Assembly: GCA_000969725.1 (NCBI GenBank)
Contig: JXSR01S073043.1
Strand: one strand, 5' to 3'
Length of the DNA: 22,932 bases
Source: Ophiothrix spiculata
Lineage: Eukaryota > Echinodermata > Ophiuroidea > Amphilepidida > Ophiotrichidae
Shown here: positions 8,983-18,842 of the stretch, in pieces
How positions within the stretch are numbered: position 1 is the first letter of the stretch
Layout: each line of letters begins with the position of its first letter
Made by a program: the position numbers and the translations under genes
The notes under the pieces: model-generated
What the model was told of the DNA's origin: nothing
Databases searched by the model: none
The model's input: the letters and a program-made list of their open reading frames with translations, nothing else

Positions 8983-10126
8983 AGGGGCAATTCATGATCC
9001 ATTTTTCATCCGTAAGGTCACCTCTATTATTGAGTTTTTTTAGCTAGAAAGAACCCTTAACTGGTATAGGTTACAAACCCCAAGCTATTCTTTTAAAAGC
9101 GCTTGCAATTTTTAGAAAAGTGAGATAATATGTAAATTTCTAATTAGGCAAACAAAAATTAATTGTTTGATTGGCGTAACATAGAAAAAAAAATAGGATA
9201 GGTAGGTCGGATTTTTTTTTTTTTAATAATTTTTTTTTATTTCCTAAGTCTATGGTTCACATACAAGAACTCAAATTATATGGCACATATACAAAAACAT
9301 CTTCACTTTTTCTGTAACACATCTATTATTTGTCATTTTGAATGTCCTGCAAGCCATATCTTGGGCTCTCATGAATCGATTCCCATCAAATTTGGGATTT
9401 GGAGGTTTTTTACCATGCTAGGGACATTCACAAAATTTTCAACTTTACTTGTTTTGTGAAATGTTACTTAGTCTTGAAAGGTATTGAAATTACCTTCAAA
9501 ATGAGGGGTCAACCACTTCATATGAGTAACAAATGGCAAAGTTATGGATGAAAAACATACATCGAAATTCAACCAAATAATACCAAAAATTGGGATCCTC
9601 TATGGGAAATTTCAACACAGTTTTCCATGTTTTGACCCATTTTCAAATCTGGCGGGGCTCCTAATAAAAATGCGCTTTTATTTCATAGCTTGTGTTTGGT
9701 GTCATTTGAAAGGTATTGTTTCAATGAAAATATAACTTTTTTTTATATCCATTGAATCTGAACAGAACTGAATTTAGAGCTTAAAAACTCTGCTGGCACA
9801 GTTTTTCAAAATGTTACAGCGCCCTCAACGTGATCACATATGAAATACTCTAACCATGCTTAAAAAAATAAAAATATCTAGGGTCGGTGGTAAAATTAGG
9901 GTAGGTCAGGTTACGCCAATCAAACAATTTTTTTTAGGCCTTACTGTAAGGTACCGACAGTAATTACAACACATTAGCCAATGGGATTTTTTTTAAATGC
10001 CCAAAAGATTGTAACTGTAAAAGGAATCAAGTGAAATTTTCAGCATGCATTTATGTTGTACTCTACTTTTTATTTAGCTAGAAAAGAGGTGAGGTTGTCT
10101 TCACACCAGAATCATGAATTGCACCT
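8983..10126. mobile_element. TTAA-flanked MITE, copy 3, interrupted (347 bp + nested insert)
   Basis: The left end is AGGGGCAATTCATGATCC and the right end, reverse-complemented, is AGGTGCAATTCATGATTC, with TTAA at 8979-8982 and 10127-10130. The sites at 15222-15240 and 17066-17085 in sister units read CTAATTAAGTAAAAT with a single TTAA and no insert, which proves the 4-bp duplication. The MITE itself is split by the element at 9147-9940, exactly at the TTA just left of its central palindrome. Confidence 0.9.
9147..9940. mobile_element. TTA-flanked element nested in the MITE (794 bp)
   Basis: The inverted ends share AATTGTTTGATTGGCGTAAC perfectly. The outermost bases (GGCAAACAAAAATT on the left, GGCCTAAAAAAA on the right) differ by a 3-bp indel. 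TTA flanks both sides (9144-9146 and 9941-9943). Subterminal GGTAGGTCGG plus a T run on the left and GGGTCGGTGG on the right match the layout of the 1238-1633 element, so the two are members of one superfamily. The interior has no convincing coding sequence; a 63-codon frame at 9544-9735 is unremarkable. PIF/Harbinger-type is the likeliest class, by inference. Confidence 0.85.
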
Positions 10127-10130
10127 TTAA

Positions 10131-12245
10131 GTTAAATGAATTGTGCATGCCCATATGTTGAAGTTTCAGGAACCAAGATGAATGGTGAGGATGGATGCAG
10201 ATCCATAATAAGCACCAGATGTTGGCCAGTGACTGCATTCAATACCATTGGCACAGATCATATGGTCTATGATGAGCTAATGATGAAATGGGATGATTCC
10301 CATGTGTGAATCACACAGCAATTGTAGTGCAAATATTGGTACTTCCGTTGAGAATGTGCGTAATAAATAACTCAAGAAACGTAAGTACAGCACTATCATT
10401 ATAATAATATACATAAAGGCCTAATAAACCATATCCCTCGTCTTAAAAGCCATTCTCTTTTTGATTCTCCATGATCTATCTAATATTATAATGTGTATGT
10501 GTACATCTTAAAATTGACACACATTTTTGTGTTTGCAATCTGATTAAATAGATTTCAATGTTTGTTTATTGGATAGATAGAATTTAGAGACTTTATCAAT
10601 GACTGTTAATGACTCGAAAAACCAAATGCTGCCATTGATTCCATTCACATCCACTATTTCAGGTCACTATGCTAGCAGCATATTACATCCTACACTCAAT
10701 GAAAACAACAGTGCTACACAGCAAGTAGCGGCTAAACTCACAATGAGTTTGCATAACGCTAACACCATTAGCACAGCACTATGCTATCACCTGTGCCACC
10801 TTGGGAACTCAAATTAATCTCAACATCTTTCACGTATAAATCTCACGCAATCAGTGAGCTGTAATGCAGTGTACTTTGTTATTGTAATACAGTACTTATA
10901 ACTTGCAACATGCGCAAGACCTGGGTGCAAGATGCTTGCAAATGTTTCTGTGTGATTCTATGATAGCATTTTTTTTTATATACAGAGATAGTTAAAACTG
11001 ACTTTCAGCACAAAGTGAATTTTTATTACGTCATCAAACTAAAACTACCACATATCAATGTAAACATAATCAAAATCTACTAGCATTGTTATAAAATTGG
11101 ATGATTTTCGCCCAATATTTATTTGTCTCGCTTTGAGTTTAAAAAATATTGGGCTCGACGATCCAAGTTTTTCCACACTTGGATCCTCCAAAGCATAATA
11201 ATATAAAAAAATGAACCCAAATGAGTTCAAATGAGTCCAAATGACTTGAAATGGATCCAAAATTATTACAAACATGCAAAGACACATTAAATCTCTGTTC
11301 TGCATTAGATGTTGGATGTTTTAGCGTGTTTTTGTCAAAGTTGACAATTGCAACATTTTAAATCAGATTTTATTGTTATTTGAGCACATTTTTACTCATT
11401 TGTTGGATCCACAAATTGTCATGTTGTAAATTCATTAACCAGAATTTACATGCAGTAGAATGGTAGTTTTTCTTACAGACATGTGGTTTTCAAATGAACA
11501 CCTCTAATGAAATTTCCAGATTCATTTCAAAGGATAAAGCTTTATAGAAATAAGAATAGTGATTTCTCATTCTTATTCTTAATCAACCAATCTCAACATA
11601 CAATTACCATTTATACATGCTGATACCTCATTGTTTTAATTTCCTGATTAATTTAACCTGTTCTACCACTGAAGATGGGTATTATCAAACCAATGACCTC
11701 TCTCAAATGCAAAATCAATAGCGTTTCTGGTTGGGTTGATGAAGATAGCCTACAGGCAGAACCCATCTCATCTGCCTATAAACACAGTTCGCTATTTTTT
11801 AGACTAAGGATTTTAAAAATATTCTGTGACAATGTGATTACAAGCAATAATGCCATCAGGTTGCACATTTCTGACAATATGTTTCTAAGCAATATCAAGT
11901 TACCCAATTTCTGAATGCTTGAACTTGTTAAATTTTATTAATGTGGTGATGAATTTTCACATATTACATAAACTTGTTAAATTTTATGGCATTTCTCTTT
12001 TTTTTTATGATTTTGTGTTTAAAAAAGTTCTTTGAGATGCATATAAGCCACAATAAAGTGCCACTTAATTTTACCAGACTAAATGAACTATCATCAACTT
12101 CTAATGAATCAAAAATAACATTTCTAAACTCTTTGAATGAAGCACAATTACATTTTTGATTCCATTTAGGGGCAAACTGTCACTGAAAGCCTTGACTTGA
12201 CTGGTGTTGGTTACAAAAGCTGTTGCTTCCAATGGGATTTTTAAA
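10131..12245 (+). repeat. Tandem unit U2 of the 2-kb array
   Basis: This is the most complete inner unit. Its blocks in order are: TTGTGCATGCCCATATGTTG (10141); a conserved hairpin pair (10288-10316); ACACATTTTTGTGTTTGCAA (about 10519); CTGCCATTGATTCCATTCAC (about 10628); CAATCAGTGAGCTGTAATGC; TTACGTCATC (11026); a decamer repeat around 11218-11261; ACATGTGGTTTTC (about 11480); CCAATGACCTCTCTCAAATG (about 11690); and the ATTTAGGG site at 12164. It looks about 95% identical to U3 over the first 500 bases by eye. It lacks the CCAGATTTG to TAATTAAG block seen before U4 and U5. Confidence 0.85.
11084..11203. repeat. U2-only 120-bp hairpin-rich insert
   Basis: U3 and U4 run straight from CTACTAG to TAACAAAAAATGAACCC, whereas U2 has about 120 extra bases at this point. 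They hold an 11-bp perfect stem (11110-11120 with 11144-11154, GCCCAATATTT) and a second 7-bp stem (11161-11167 with 11178-11184, ATCCAAG). No terminal inverted repeat or target duplication could be fixed. Loss from U3 and U4 is less likely than gain in U2, but both are possible. Confidence 0.6.
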
Positions 12246-13073
12246 AATTGTGCATGATCATATGTTGAAGTTACATGAACCAAGATGAATGGTGAGGATG
12301 AATGCAGATCCATAATGAGCACCAGATGTTGGCCAGTGACTGCATTCAATACCATTGGCACAGATCATATGGTCCTATGATGAGATAATGATGAAATGGG
12401 ATGATTCCCATGTGTGAATCACACAGCAATTGTAGTGCAAATATTGGTACTTCCGTTGAGAATTTGCATAATAAATAACTCAAGAAACGTAAGTACAGCA
12501 CCATCATTATAATACTATACACAAAGACCTAATTAACCCTATCCCTTGGCTAAAAAGCCATTCTCTTTTTGATTGTCTATGATCTACCTAATAATATAAT
12601 AATGTGTATGATGTGTACATCTTAAAATTGACACACATTTTTGTGTTTGCAATCTGAAAAAACCAGATTTAAATGTTTGTTTATTGGATAGATAGAATTT
12701 AGAGATTAACAATGACTGCTAATAACCAAAAATGAACCCGAAATGCTGCCATTGATTCCATTCACCTTCACTGTTTCAGGTCACTATACGCTGGCAGCAA
12801 ATTACATCTGCACTCAATAAACACAACAGTGCTACACAGCAAGTAGCGGTTCAACTCACAATGAGTTTGCATAATGCTAACACCATTAGCACAGCACTAA
12901 GCTATCACCTGTGCCACCTTGGGAACTCAAATTAATCTTTCACGTATAAATCTCACGCCATCAATGAGCTGTAATTCAGTGTACTTTTGTTATCATAATA
13001 CAGTACTTATAACTTGCAACATGAGCAAGACCTGGGTGCGAGATGCTTGCAAATTTTTATGTGTGATTCTATA

Positions 13074-13995
13074 TCCAGATATGCAATGATCGTAGTGTGT
13101 GTGGTGGTTGGATGTGGTGCATAAGGGCGTACGCGTATCATAGGGTGTGCCTGGCTACAGAGCGTATAGCTCTGTAGCGTGGTGGCACGTATGTTCAATG
13201 GTATTAAAAGGACTTAATATTACCCAAAAAACTACACGCTCCTCCACCCCATCTAATTTAGCTTTGTCCAGGTAACTGCTTGGCTGGCTCATAAGAAGTA
13301 GCCCGGAAATCATTTGTCATTTTTAATTCAAAATTCCTGGAACTGTGCTTTTAGAAAATCGACCTCGAAGATTATCAAATTACCTGCGGGCTACCTGATC
13401 TTCTGAAGGTTAGTGAAGTGATACTTCCCGTGTTTAGATCCTACCCACAATACACAATTGTTGCTTTGTGCATAAACCTATCATATATCTAATTCATGTA
13501 ATTGGAAGGTCAACGGAACCATTTAGTGTTAAATTAACGTATTGCAACATGGGATGGCTGGAAATAACATTTATACTAGCAGTGACACGTATCCCATATT
13601 CCACAGGCTTTGTGATGCGGTGAATATCTGTATCTCAATAGGCCAGTCTATCGTGTTGTCGGTAAAACGAACTATTATAGTGTTGCAATATGGGACGAGA
13701 AGAATAAGCATAAAGCCCGGATGTTACGTCATGAATTCATAATTTTTCCACAAAATGTACCATTAATTCCATATTGAACTTCTGGTTGACAAACCAACGA
13801 CTGAAATTTGTATATATTAATCATCTACCTATATGCATGGTCGCAATCAGCTGGTGATCTCTCTTGACTGAGATATTTTGATTTATTTTCATCCTGGTAA
13901 AAACATATTACTATGCCAAATTGTGAAGGAGACCCGTGTTATTGTTTTGTCTGTGCTTCGCACACATTAACCTACGGTTGGGTGGTGGCGTCTAG
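13074..13995 (+). mobile_element. Helitron-like insert (922 bp)
   Basis: Comparison with U2 and U4 defines a block foreign to the unit. It begins TC directly after an A (13073) and ends CTAG directly before a T (13996), with no target duplication. Removing it rejoins TA and TGAT, giving the TATGAT present in U2 and U4. TC start, CTRR end and A|T insertion are the known hallmarks of Helitrons. Near the 3' end are small stems (TGTGC-TTC-GCACA and AACC-TAC-GGTT), weaker and farther from the end than is usual. A strong hairpin lies at 13154-13178. No Rep/helicase coding is present; the 66-codon frame at 13542-13742 is not recognised. The element would be non-autonomous. Confidence 0.65.
13154..13178. 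repeat. Perfect 10-bp stem hairpin
   Basis: GCTACAGAGC pairs perfectly with GCTCTGTAGC around the 5-base loop GTATA. Just outside, GTGCC and GGCAC can extend pairing across a bulge. It lies 80 bases inside the 5' end of the Helitron-like insert. It is not tRNA-like and is too short for a typical miRNA precursor. Confidence 0.8.
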
Positions 13996-15238
13996 TGATT
14001 TTTATTATGTCATCAAAGTAAAACTACCACATATCAATGTAAACATAATCAAAATCTACTAGTAACAAAAAATGAACCCAAATGAGTTGAAATGAGTCCA
14101 AATGAGATGAAATGGATCCAAAATTATTACAAACAATGCAAAGACACATGGAATCTCTGTTCTGTATTAGATGCTGGATGTTTTTAGCATGTTTTTGTCA
14201 AAGTTGACAATCGCAACATTTTAAATCTCATTTTATTGTTATTTGTGTACATTTTTACTCATTTTTTGGATTCACTATTTGAAGTATGTAATTTGGAGTC
14301 ATTCTTACATGGATATCCACAAAATTGTCATTTTGCAATTTCATTTCATTGACCAGAATTTACATGCAGTAGAATGGTGGATTTTATTACAGACACATGG
14401 TTTTCAAATGAACACCTGTAATGAAATTTCCAGACTAATTCAAAAGGATAATGCTTTATAGAAATAAGAATAGTGATTTCTCATTCTTATTCTTAATCAA
14501 CCAATCTCAACATACAATTACCATTTTATGCTGATACCTCATTGTTTTAATTTCCTGATTAATTTAACCTCTTCTACCACTGAAGACGGGTATTATCAAA
14601 CCAATGACCTCTCTCAAATGCAAAATCAATAGTGTTTCTGGTTGGGTTGATGAAGATAGCCTACAGGCAGAACGCATCTCATCTGCCCATAAACACAGTT
14701 TGCTATTTTTTAAACTAAGGATTTTAAAAATATTATGTGACAATGTGATTACAAGCAATAATGCCATCAGGTTGCACATTTCTGAATGCATGACTTTGTT
14801 AAATTTCAATTTCATGTGATGATGAATTTTCATGTATTATTTAAAATGTGTTATAATTAATTGTAACTTAATGTAAGGCAAATATTTTATTTTGTGTACC
14901 TTTGTAAGACACAATAAAACGATGCTTTAGTATCATTATTTTTATTAAATTATATAAACTTAAAAGAACTTCCGGAACTATGAGTTGGGGAGGGTGGTCC
15001 AAGCACATCAAATGGTGTTTCTTATTTTTTGAATGAAACACATAAACACTTTAAATTATATTTAAATGCACACTGAAAGCATTATTTTATCCTTATTCTA
15101 ATTAGGTGGCATGCTCTTGTATGATATATTTCTGGTAACTCAGTTATTCATTTTTTTACCATGCCAAATTTCCAACGTAAAACCAGATTTGTTTTTTATT
15201 AAAAATAGATAGATTGTTACTAATTAAGTAAAATGAAT

Positions 15239-17082
15239 TGTGCATGCCCATATGTTGAAGTTACAGGAACCAAGATGAATGGTGATGGATGCAGATCCAT
15301 AATGAGCACCAGATGTTGGCCAGTGAATGCATTCAATACCATTGGCACAGATCATATGGTCCTATGATGAGCTAATGATGAAATGGGATGATTCCCATGT
15401 GCGAATCACACAGCAATTGTAGTGCAAATATTGGTACTTCCATTGAGAATTTGCGTAATAAATAACTCAAGAAACTCAAGTACAGCACTATCATTATAAT
15501 ACTATGCATATAGGCCTAATAAACCCTATCTCTAGGCTTAAAAGCCATTCTCTTTTTGATTCTCTATGATCTATCTAATAATATGTGTACATCTTAAAAT
15601 TGACACACATTTTTGTGTTTGCAATCTGATTAAACAGATTTAAATGTTTGTTTATTGGATAGATAGAATTAAGAGATTAACAATGACTGCTAGTAACCGA
15701 AAATGAACCCGAAATGCTGCCATTGATTCCTTCATCGTTACTGTTTCAGGTCACTATGCTAGCAGCAAATTACATCCTCCATTCTTGAACACAACAGTGC
15801 TACACAGCAAGTAGCGGCTAAACTCACAATGAAGTTTGCATAACGCTAACACCATTAGCGCAGCACTAAGCTATCACCTGTGCCACCTTGGGAACTCAAA
15901 TTAATCTCAACATCTTTCACGTATTAATCTCATGCCATTAGTGAGCTGTGCAGTGTTTTTTTGTTATAATACAGTACTTATAACTTGCAACATGTGCATG
16001 ACCTGGGTGCGAGATGCTTGCAAATTTTTATGTGTGATTTTATGATAGCAATTTTTATTACGTCATTAAAGTAAAACTTCCACATATCAATGTAAACATA
16101 ATCAAAATCTACTAGTAACAAAAAATGAACCCAAATGAGTTGAAATGTGTCCAAATGACTTGAAATGGATCCAAAATGATTACAAACATGCAAAGACACA
16201 TATGGAATCTCTGTTCTGCATTAGATGCTGGATGTTTTAGCATGTTTTCATTGACAATCGCAACATTTTTGATCTACTTTATTGTTATTTGTGTACATTT
16301 TTACTCATTTTTTGGATCCACTATTTGAAGTATGTAATTTGGAGTCATTCATAAACAGATATCCACCAAATTGTCATGTTCTAATTTCATTTCATTGACC
16401 AGAATTTACATTAGTAGAATGGTGGTTTTTCTTACAGCCATGCGGTTTTCAAATGAACACTGAGCTAATGAAATTTCCAGACTAATTCGAAAGGATAATG
16501 CATTACAGAAATAAGAATAAGTGATTTCTCATTCTTATTTTTAATCAACCAATCTCAACATACAATTACCATTTATACATGCTGATTTATCTCGTTGTTT
16601 TAAAGTTTCCTGATTAATTCTGTTCATACATGCTGATTTATCTCGTTGTTTTAAAGTTTCCTGATTAATTCTGTTCTACCACTGAAGATGGGTATTAACA
16701 AACCAATGAATGACCTCTCTAACATGTAAAATCGAGTTTCTGGTTGGGTTGATGAAGATATCCTACAGGCAAAAAGCATCTCATCTGCCCATAAACACAG
16801 TTTGCTATTTAAAAATATTCTATGACGATGTGATTACAAGCAATAATGCCATCAAGTTTCTGAATGCATGACTTTGTTTACTTTCAATTTCATGTGATGA
16901 TGAATTATTATTTAAAATGTGTTATATGATTAATTGTAAGAACACTTTTCATGCTCTTGTATTATATATTTTTGGTATATTAACTCAGTTATTCAATTTT
17001 TACCACATCAAATTTCCATCGTAAAGCCAGATTTGTTTTTTATCATAAAATAGATAGATTGTTACTAATTAAGTAAAATTAA
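15239..17082 (+). repeat. Tandem unit U4 of the 2-kb array
   Basis: Blocks in order start at TGCATGCCCATATGTTGAAG (15241) and run through ACACATTTTTGTGTTTGCAA (about 15603), TTACGTCATT (16058), the CCATGCGGTTTTC variant (about 16438) and the ACCTCTCT block (about 16710). It is shorter (1.84 kb) because the region after about 16810 has deletions relative to U2 and U3. The candidate frames of U1 and U2 are frameshifted here by a one-base insertion in the ACAATGAAGTTTGCA segment. It carries a private 51-bp duplication (16575-16676). Confidence 0.85.
16575..16676 (+). repeat. 51-bp perfect tandem duplication
   Basis: Two adjacent 51-base copies (16575-16625 and 16626-16676), each starting ATACATGCTGATTTATCTCG and ending TTAATTCTGTTC, are identical base for base. 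Neighbouring units have one copy. The identity shows a very recent event, or an assembly artefact. Confidence 0.95.
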
Positions 17083-17545
17083 TTGTGCATGCCCATATGT
17101 TGAAGTAACAAAAATTACAAAAACCATGAGGGTGAGGATGTAGATTCATAATGAGCACCAGATGTTGGCCAGTGACTGCATTTAATACCAGTGACATAGA
17201 TCATATGGTCTACGATGAGCTAATGATGAAATGTGATGATACTTATATGTGAATCACACAGTAATTTTGTACAAATACTGGTACTTCTGTTGACATTTTA
17301 GGTAATAATTCAGAAATCAATTTATCAGATTTCAAAAGTTAAAAATAAGTCAGAAAATATTTACATTAATATTAGTCTCTACAACATATTGAAAATTAAA
17401 TTTAATTAATTTAGAATATTTCTGAAACCTCAATAAGGATATTACTAAACATTGACTGCATTGTTAAGCAGGAAAACAGTTGCTATGAAATTAGATTTGC
17501 ACAATTTTTAGAAACCATCAAATTAGTAACACTGGTAATCAAATT
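17083..17545 (+). repeat. Tandem unit U5, degraded right edge of the array
   Basis: The first 200 bases match the start of U2-U4, including GCACCAGATGTTGGCCAGTG (about 17155) and GTGAATCACAC, but with many changes. The first stem of the conserved hairpin pair is lost. Around 17440-17540 the sequence (ACATTGACTG, TTGTTAAGCAG) matches 6465-6565 at the start of U1 and not the inner units. Homology then fades. Confidence 0.65.
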
Positions 17546-18791
17546 ACATTGATACTCTAAACACAAGTGATTTTATGAAGATTGAGGATTATCTATTTCA
17601 TCATTCTAATAAATTCTTTGTACCTAATTATGATCAAGTTAATTTTGGACCAAGTATAAATCTATATGAATACTTGGGTGTACAAACAATTATTTCCCCA
17701 TACTATCAGTTTTTAAATTTCATTTGCATTAAATATCAGATGTATTGCCACACTTTAAAGCAATACTATAAGATTTTGAATAAAAATGTTTTTAAGTAAA
17801 AACAGCATAAAATGAAGGAATGTGCCTATCTGAAAGCATTTTCAAAAGTATTTTGTCAAAAAAATGTTTTGCCATTGAAAAATGGATAAAAAGCACATGT
17901 ATGCTTTCCAATACTAGTACATGTATGTGGAATTAAATTCGGGATCCCAAATTTAATTCAACAAATGGCAATAAAAGAAAAATTAAGCATGTTTAAGCCA
18001 AATCATTTGGAGGGTATTACTATCTACCCAAAGCAAAGCCACTAAATTAAAAGAATAAAAAAGTCATTGGTGAAAGGGGGCGCTCCATTTTTTACACTTT
18101 ATAGTATTGCTTTAATTGCATTTTCAAAGTCCTGCTCACTCACAGGTTGCAGGAGAGAAGTACCCTCTGTTGACTTTGATCAGATTTAGCCTCCTCATCA
18201 GACATCAGATTTTAAGATTATCCCTCAAATCCTTATGTACTGTAAATGAATCATTTTTAGAGCCACCATCTGGGATTGTAGGCAAAATTCAAAATATTAT
18301 TTCTATCACCAGAGGCATTAGTCATCAAGTTCAAACACACATTACACATCTTAATTCTGATTTACTCAAAAGGTTTGCCCTCCTGATCAGCTACAAATTT
18401 GTTTTGAACCAGTCAATAGGCATGGTTTAGCTACCTCATCAAAATCAAATCCATACAGTTTGCTTCAACAAATGAATCAGCTGTTGACAAATAAATTTCA
18501 CAGAAATGTATATATAATGAACTGTACATTCAAAAATTTAAAAAAAAATACCTCAACCAGGGAGGGAAAAATGGGCCTTTATAGCAAGCTCCTTGTAGTG
18601 AAATTTGTACTTTGGAAGGAAATGTCTTTTGGGAGGAAATTTACATACAAGAACAGCAAGAAATTTTATGGTGCTTGCATATTTACATTTTTTCAGGCAC
18701 TGACCTTTATATCAACTCTTCCTTTTTAACTATTCCTTGAAATTTATCAATAACCTTCACTTCAAAACATTATCATGATATTCTCCCACAG
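17546..18791. other. AT-rich stretch, no gene seen
   Basis: Frames of 74, 104 and 89 codons on the plus strand (17575-17799, 18116-18430, 18460-18729) have no recognisable domain and read like translated AT-rich DNA. Apart from the palindrome at 17930-17959 I see no structure. Confidence 0.45.
17930..17959. repeat. 30-nt near-perfect palindrome
   Basis: GAATTAAATT and AATTTAATTC pair around a central GGGATCCC palindrome. Only one symmetrical pair (C against A) breaks the symmetry across 30 bases. ACATGTATG occurs twice just upstream (17896 and 17920). It could be a hairpin or a dimer-binding site; nothing shows which. Confidence 0.75.
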
Positions 18792-18842
18792 TTACGCCTG
18801 AAACAGCACAAAATGCTGATATGAAAGAGCTCAACAGAAAAG
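18792..18842 (+). other. Weak candidate internal exon (51 bp)
   Basis: A pyrimidine-rich tract ending TTCTCCCACAG (18781-18791) precedes 51 open bases, which end AAAAG and are followed by GTAATG (18843-18848), a fair donor. Read in phase 1 at both ends, the body gives the residues TPETAQNADMKELNRK without a stop. The length is a multiple of three. It is the only place where acceptor, open frame and donor agree this well. There is no second exon in the window to join it to, and chance matches of this quality are expected in 23 kb. I do not recognise the peptide. Confidence 0.2.

Larger units (their letters stand above)
6465..10130 (+). repeat. Tandem unit U1 of the 2-kb array (with three insertions)
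   Basis: The unit carries the common blocks: GACACATTTTTGTGTTTGCA (6679), GCTGCCATTGATTCCATTCA (6792), TTACGTCATC (7376), the ACACGTGGTTTT block (7722) and CCAATGACCTCTCTC (about 7924). Its first 90 bases match U5 (17440-17540) better than the inner units. It is enlarged by a SINE (7105-7343), a CCCGGG-ended element (8359-8814) and a TTAA MITE with a nested element (8983-10126). Without them it is close to the 2.1 kb of its neighbours. Frames in it (for example 6784-7113) are disrupted in sister units. Confidence 0.8.
12246..15238 (+). repeat. Tandem unit U3 of the 2-kb array (with Helitron-like insert)
   Basis: This has the same block order as U2. Without the insert at 13074-13995 it is about 2.07 kb. 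The open frame seen in U1 and U2 at the GCTGCCATTGATTCC block is frameshifted here by two extra bases at about 12788. Its right end (about 14990-15238) contains the CCAGATTTG to TAATTAAGTAAAATG joint that is interrupted by the MITE between U1 and U2. Confidence 0.85.

Noticed and set aside
10265..10300. C/D-box snoRNA suggested by two ATGATGA motifs
   Set aside because: No CTGA box follows at a suitable distance and no terminal stem is seen.
12101..12361. 86-codon minus-strand frame; U4 shows a 3-bp in-frame deletion in the same stretch
   Set aside because: A stop lies just upstream, the frame runs across unrelated unit blocks, and U5 loses the match. One in-frame deletion is weak evidence.
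13298..13394. Small nested element suggested by GTAGCCCG and CGGGCTAC 97 bp apart
   Set aside because: The symmetry is only 8 bp with no target duplication; chance is likely.
14564..14833. 89-codon minus-strand frame with a counterpart at 5712-5921
   Set aside because: It is open in U0, U2 and U3 but disrupted in U1 and U4. The opposite strand is equally open in U2 and U3, which points to chance in low-stop sequence.
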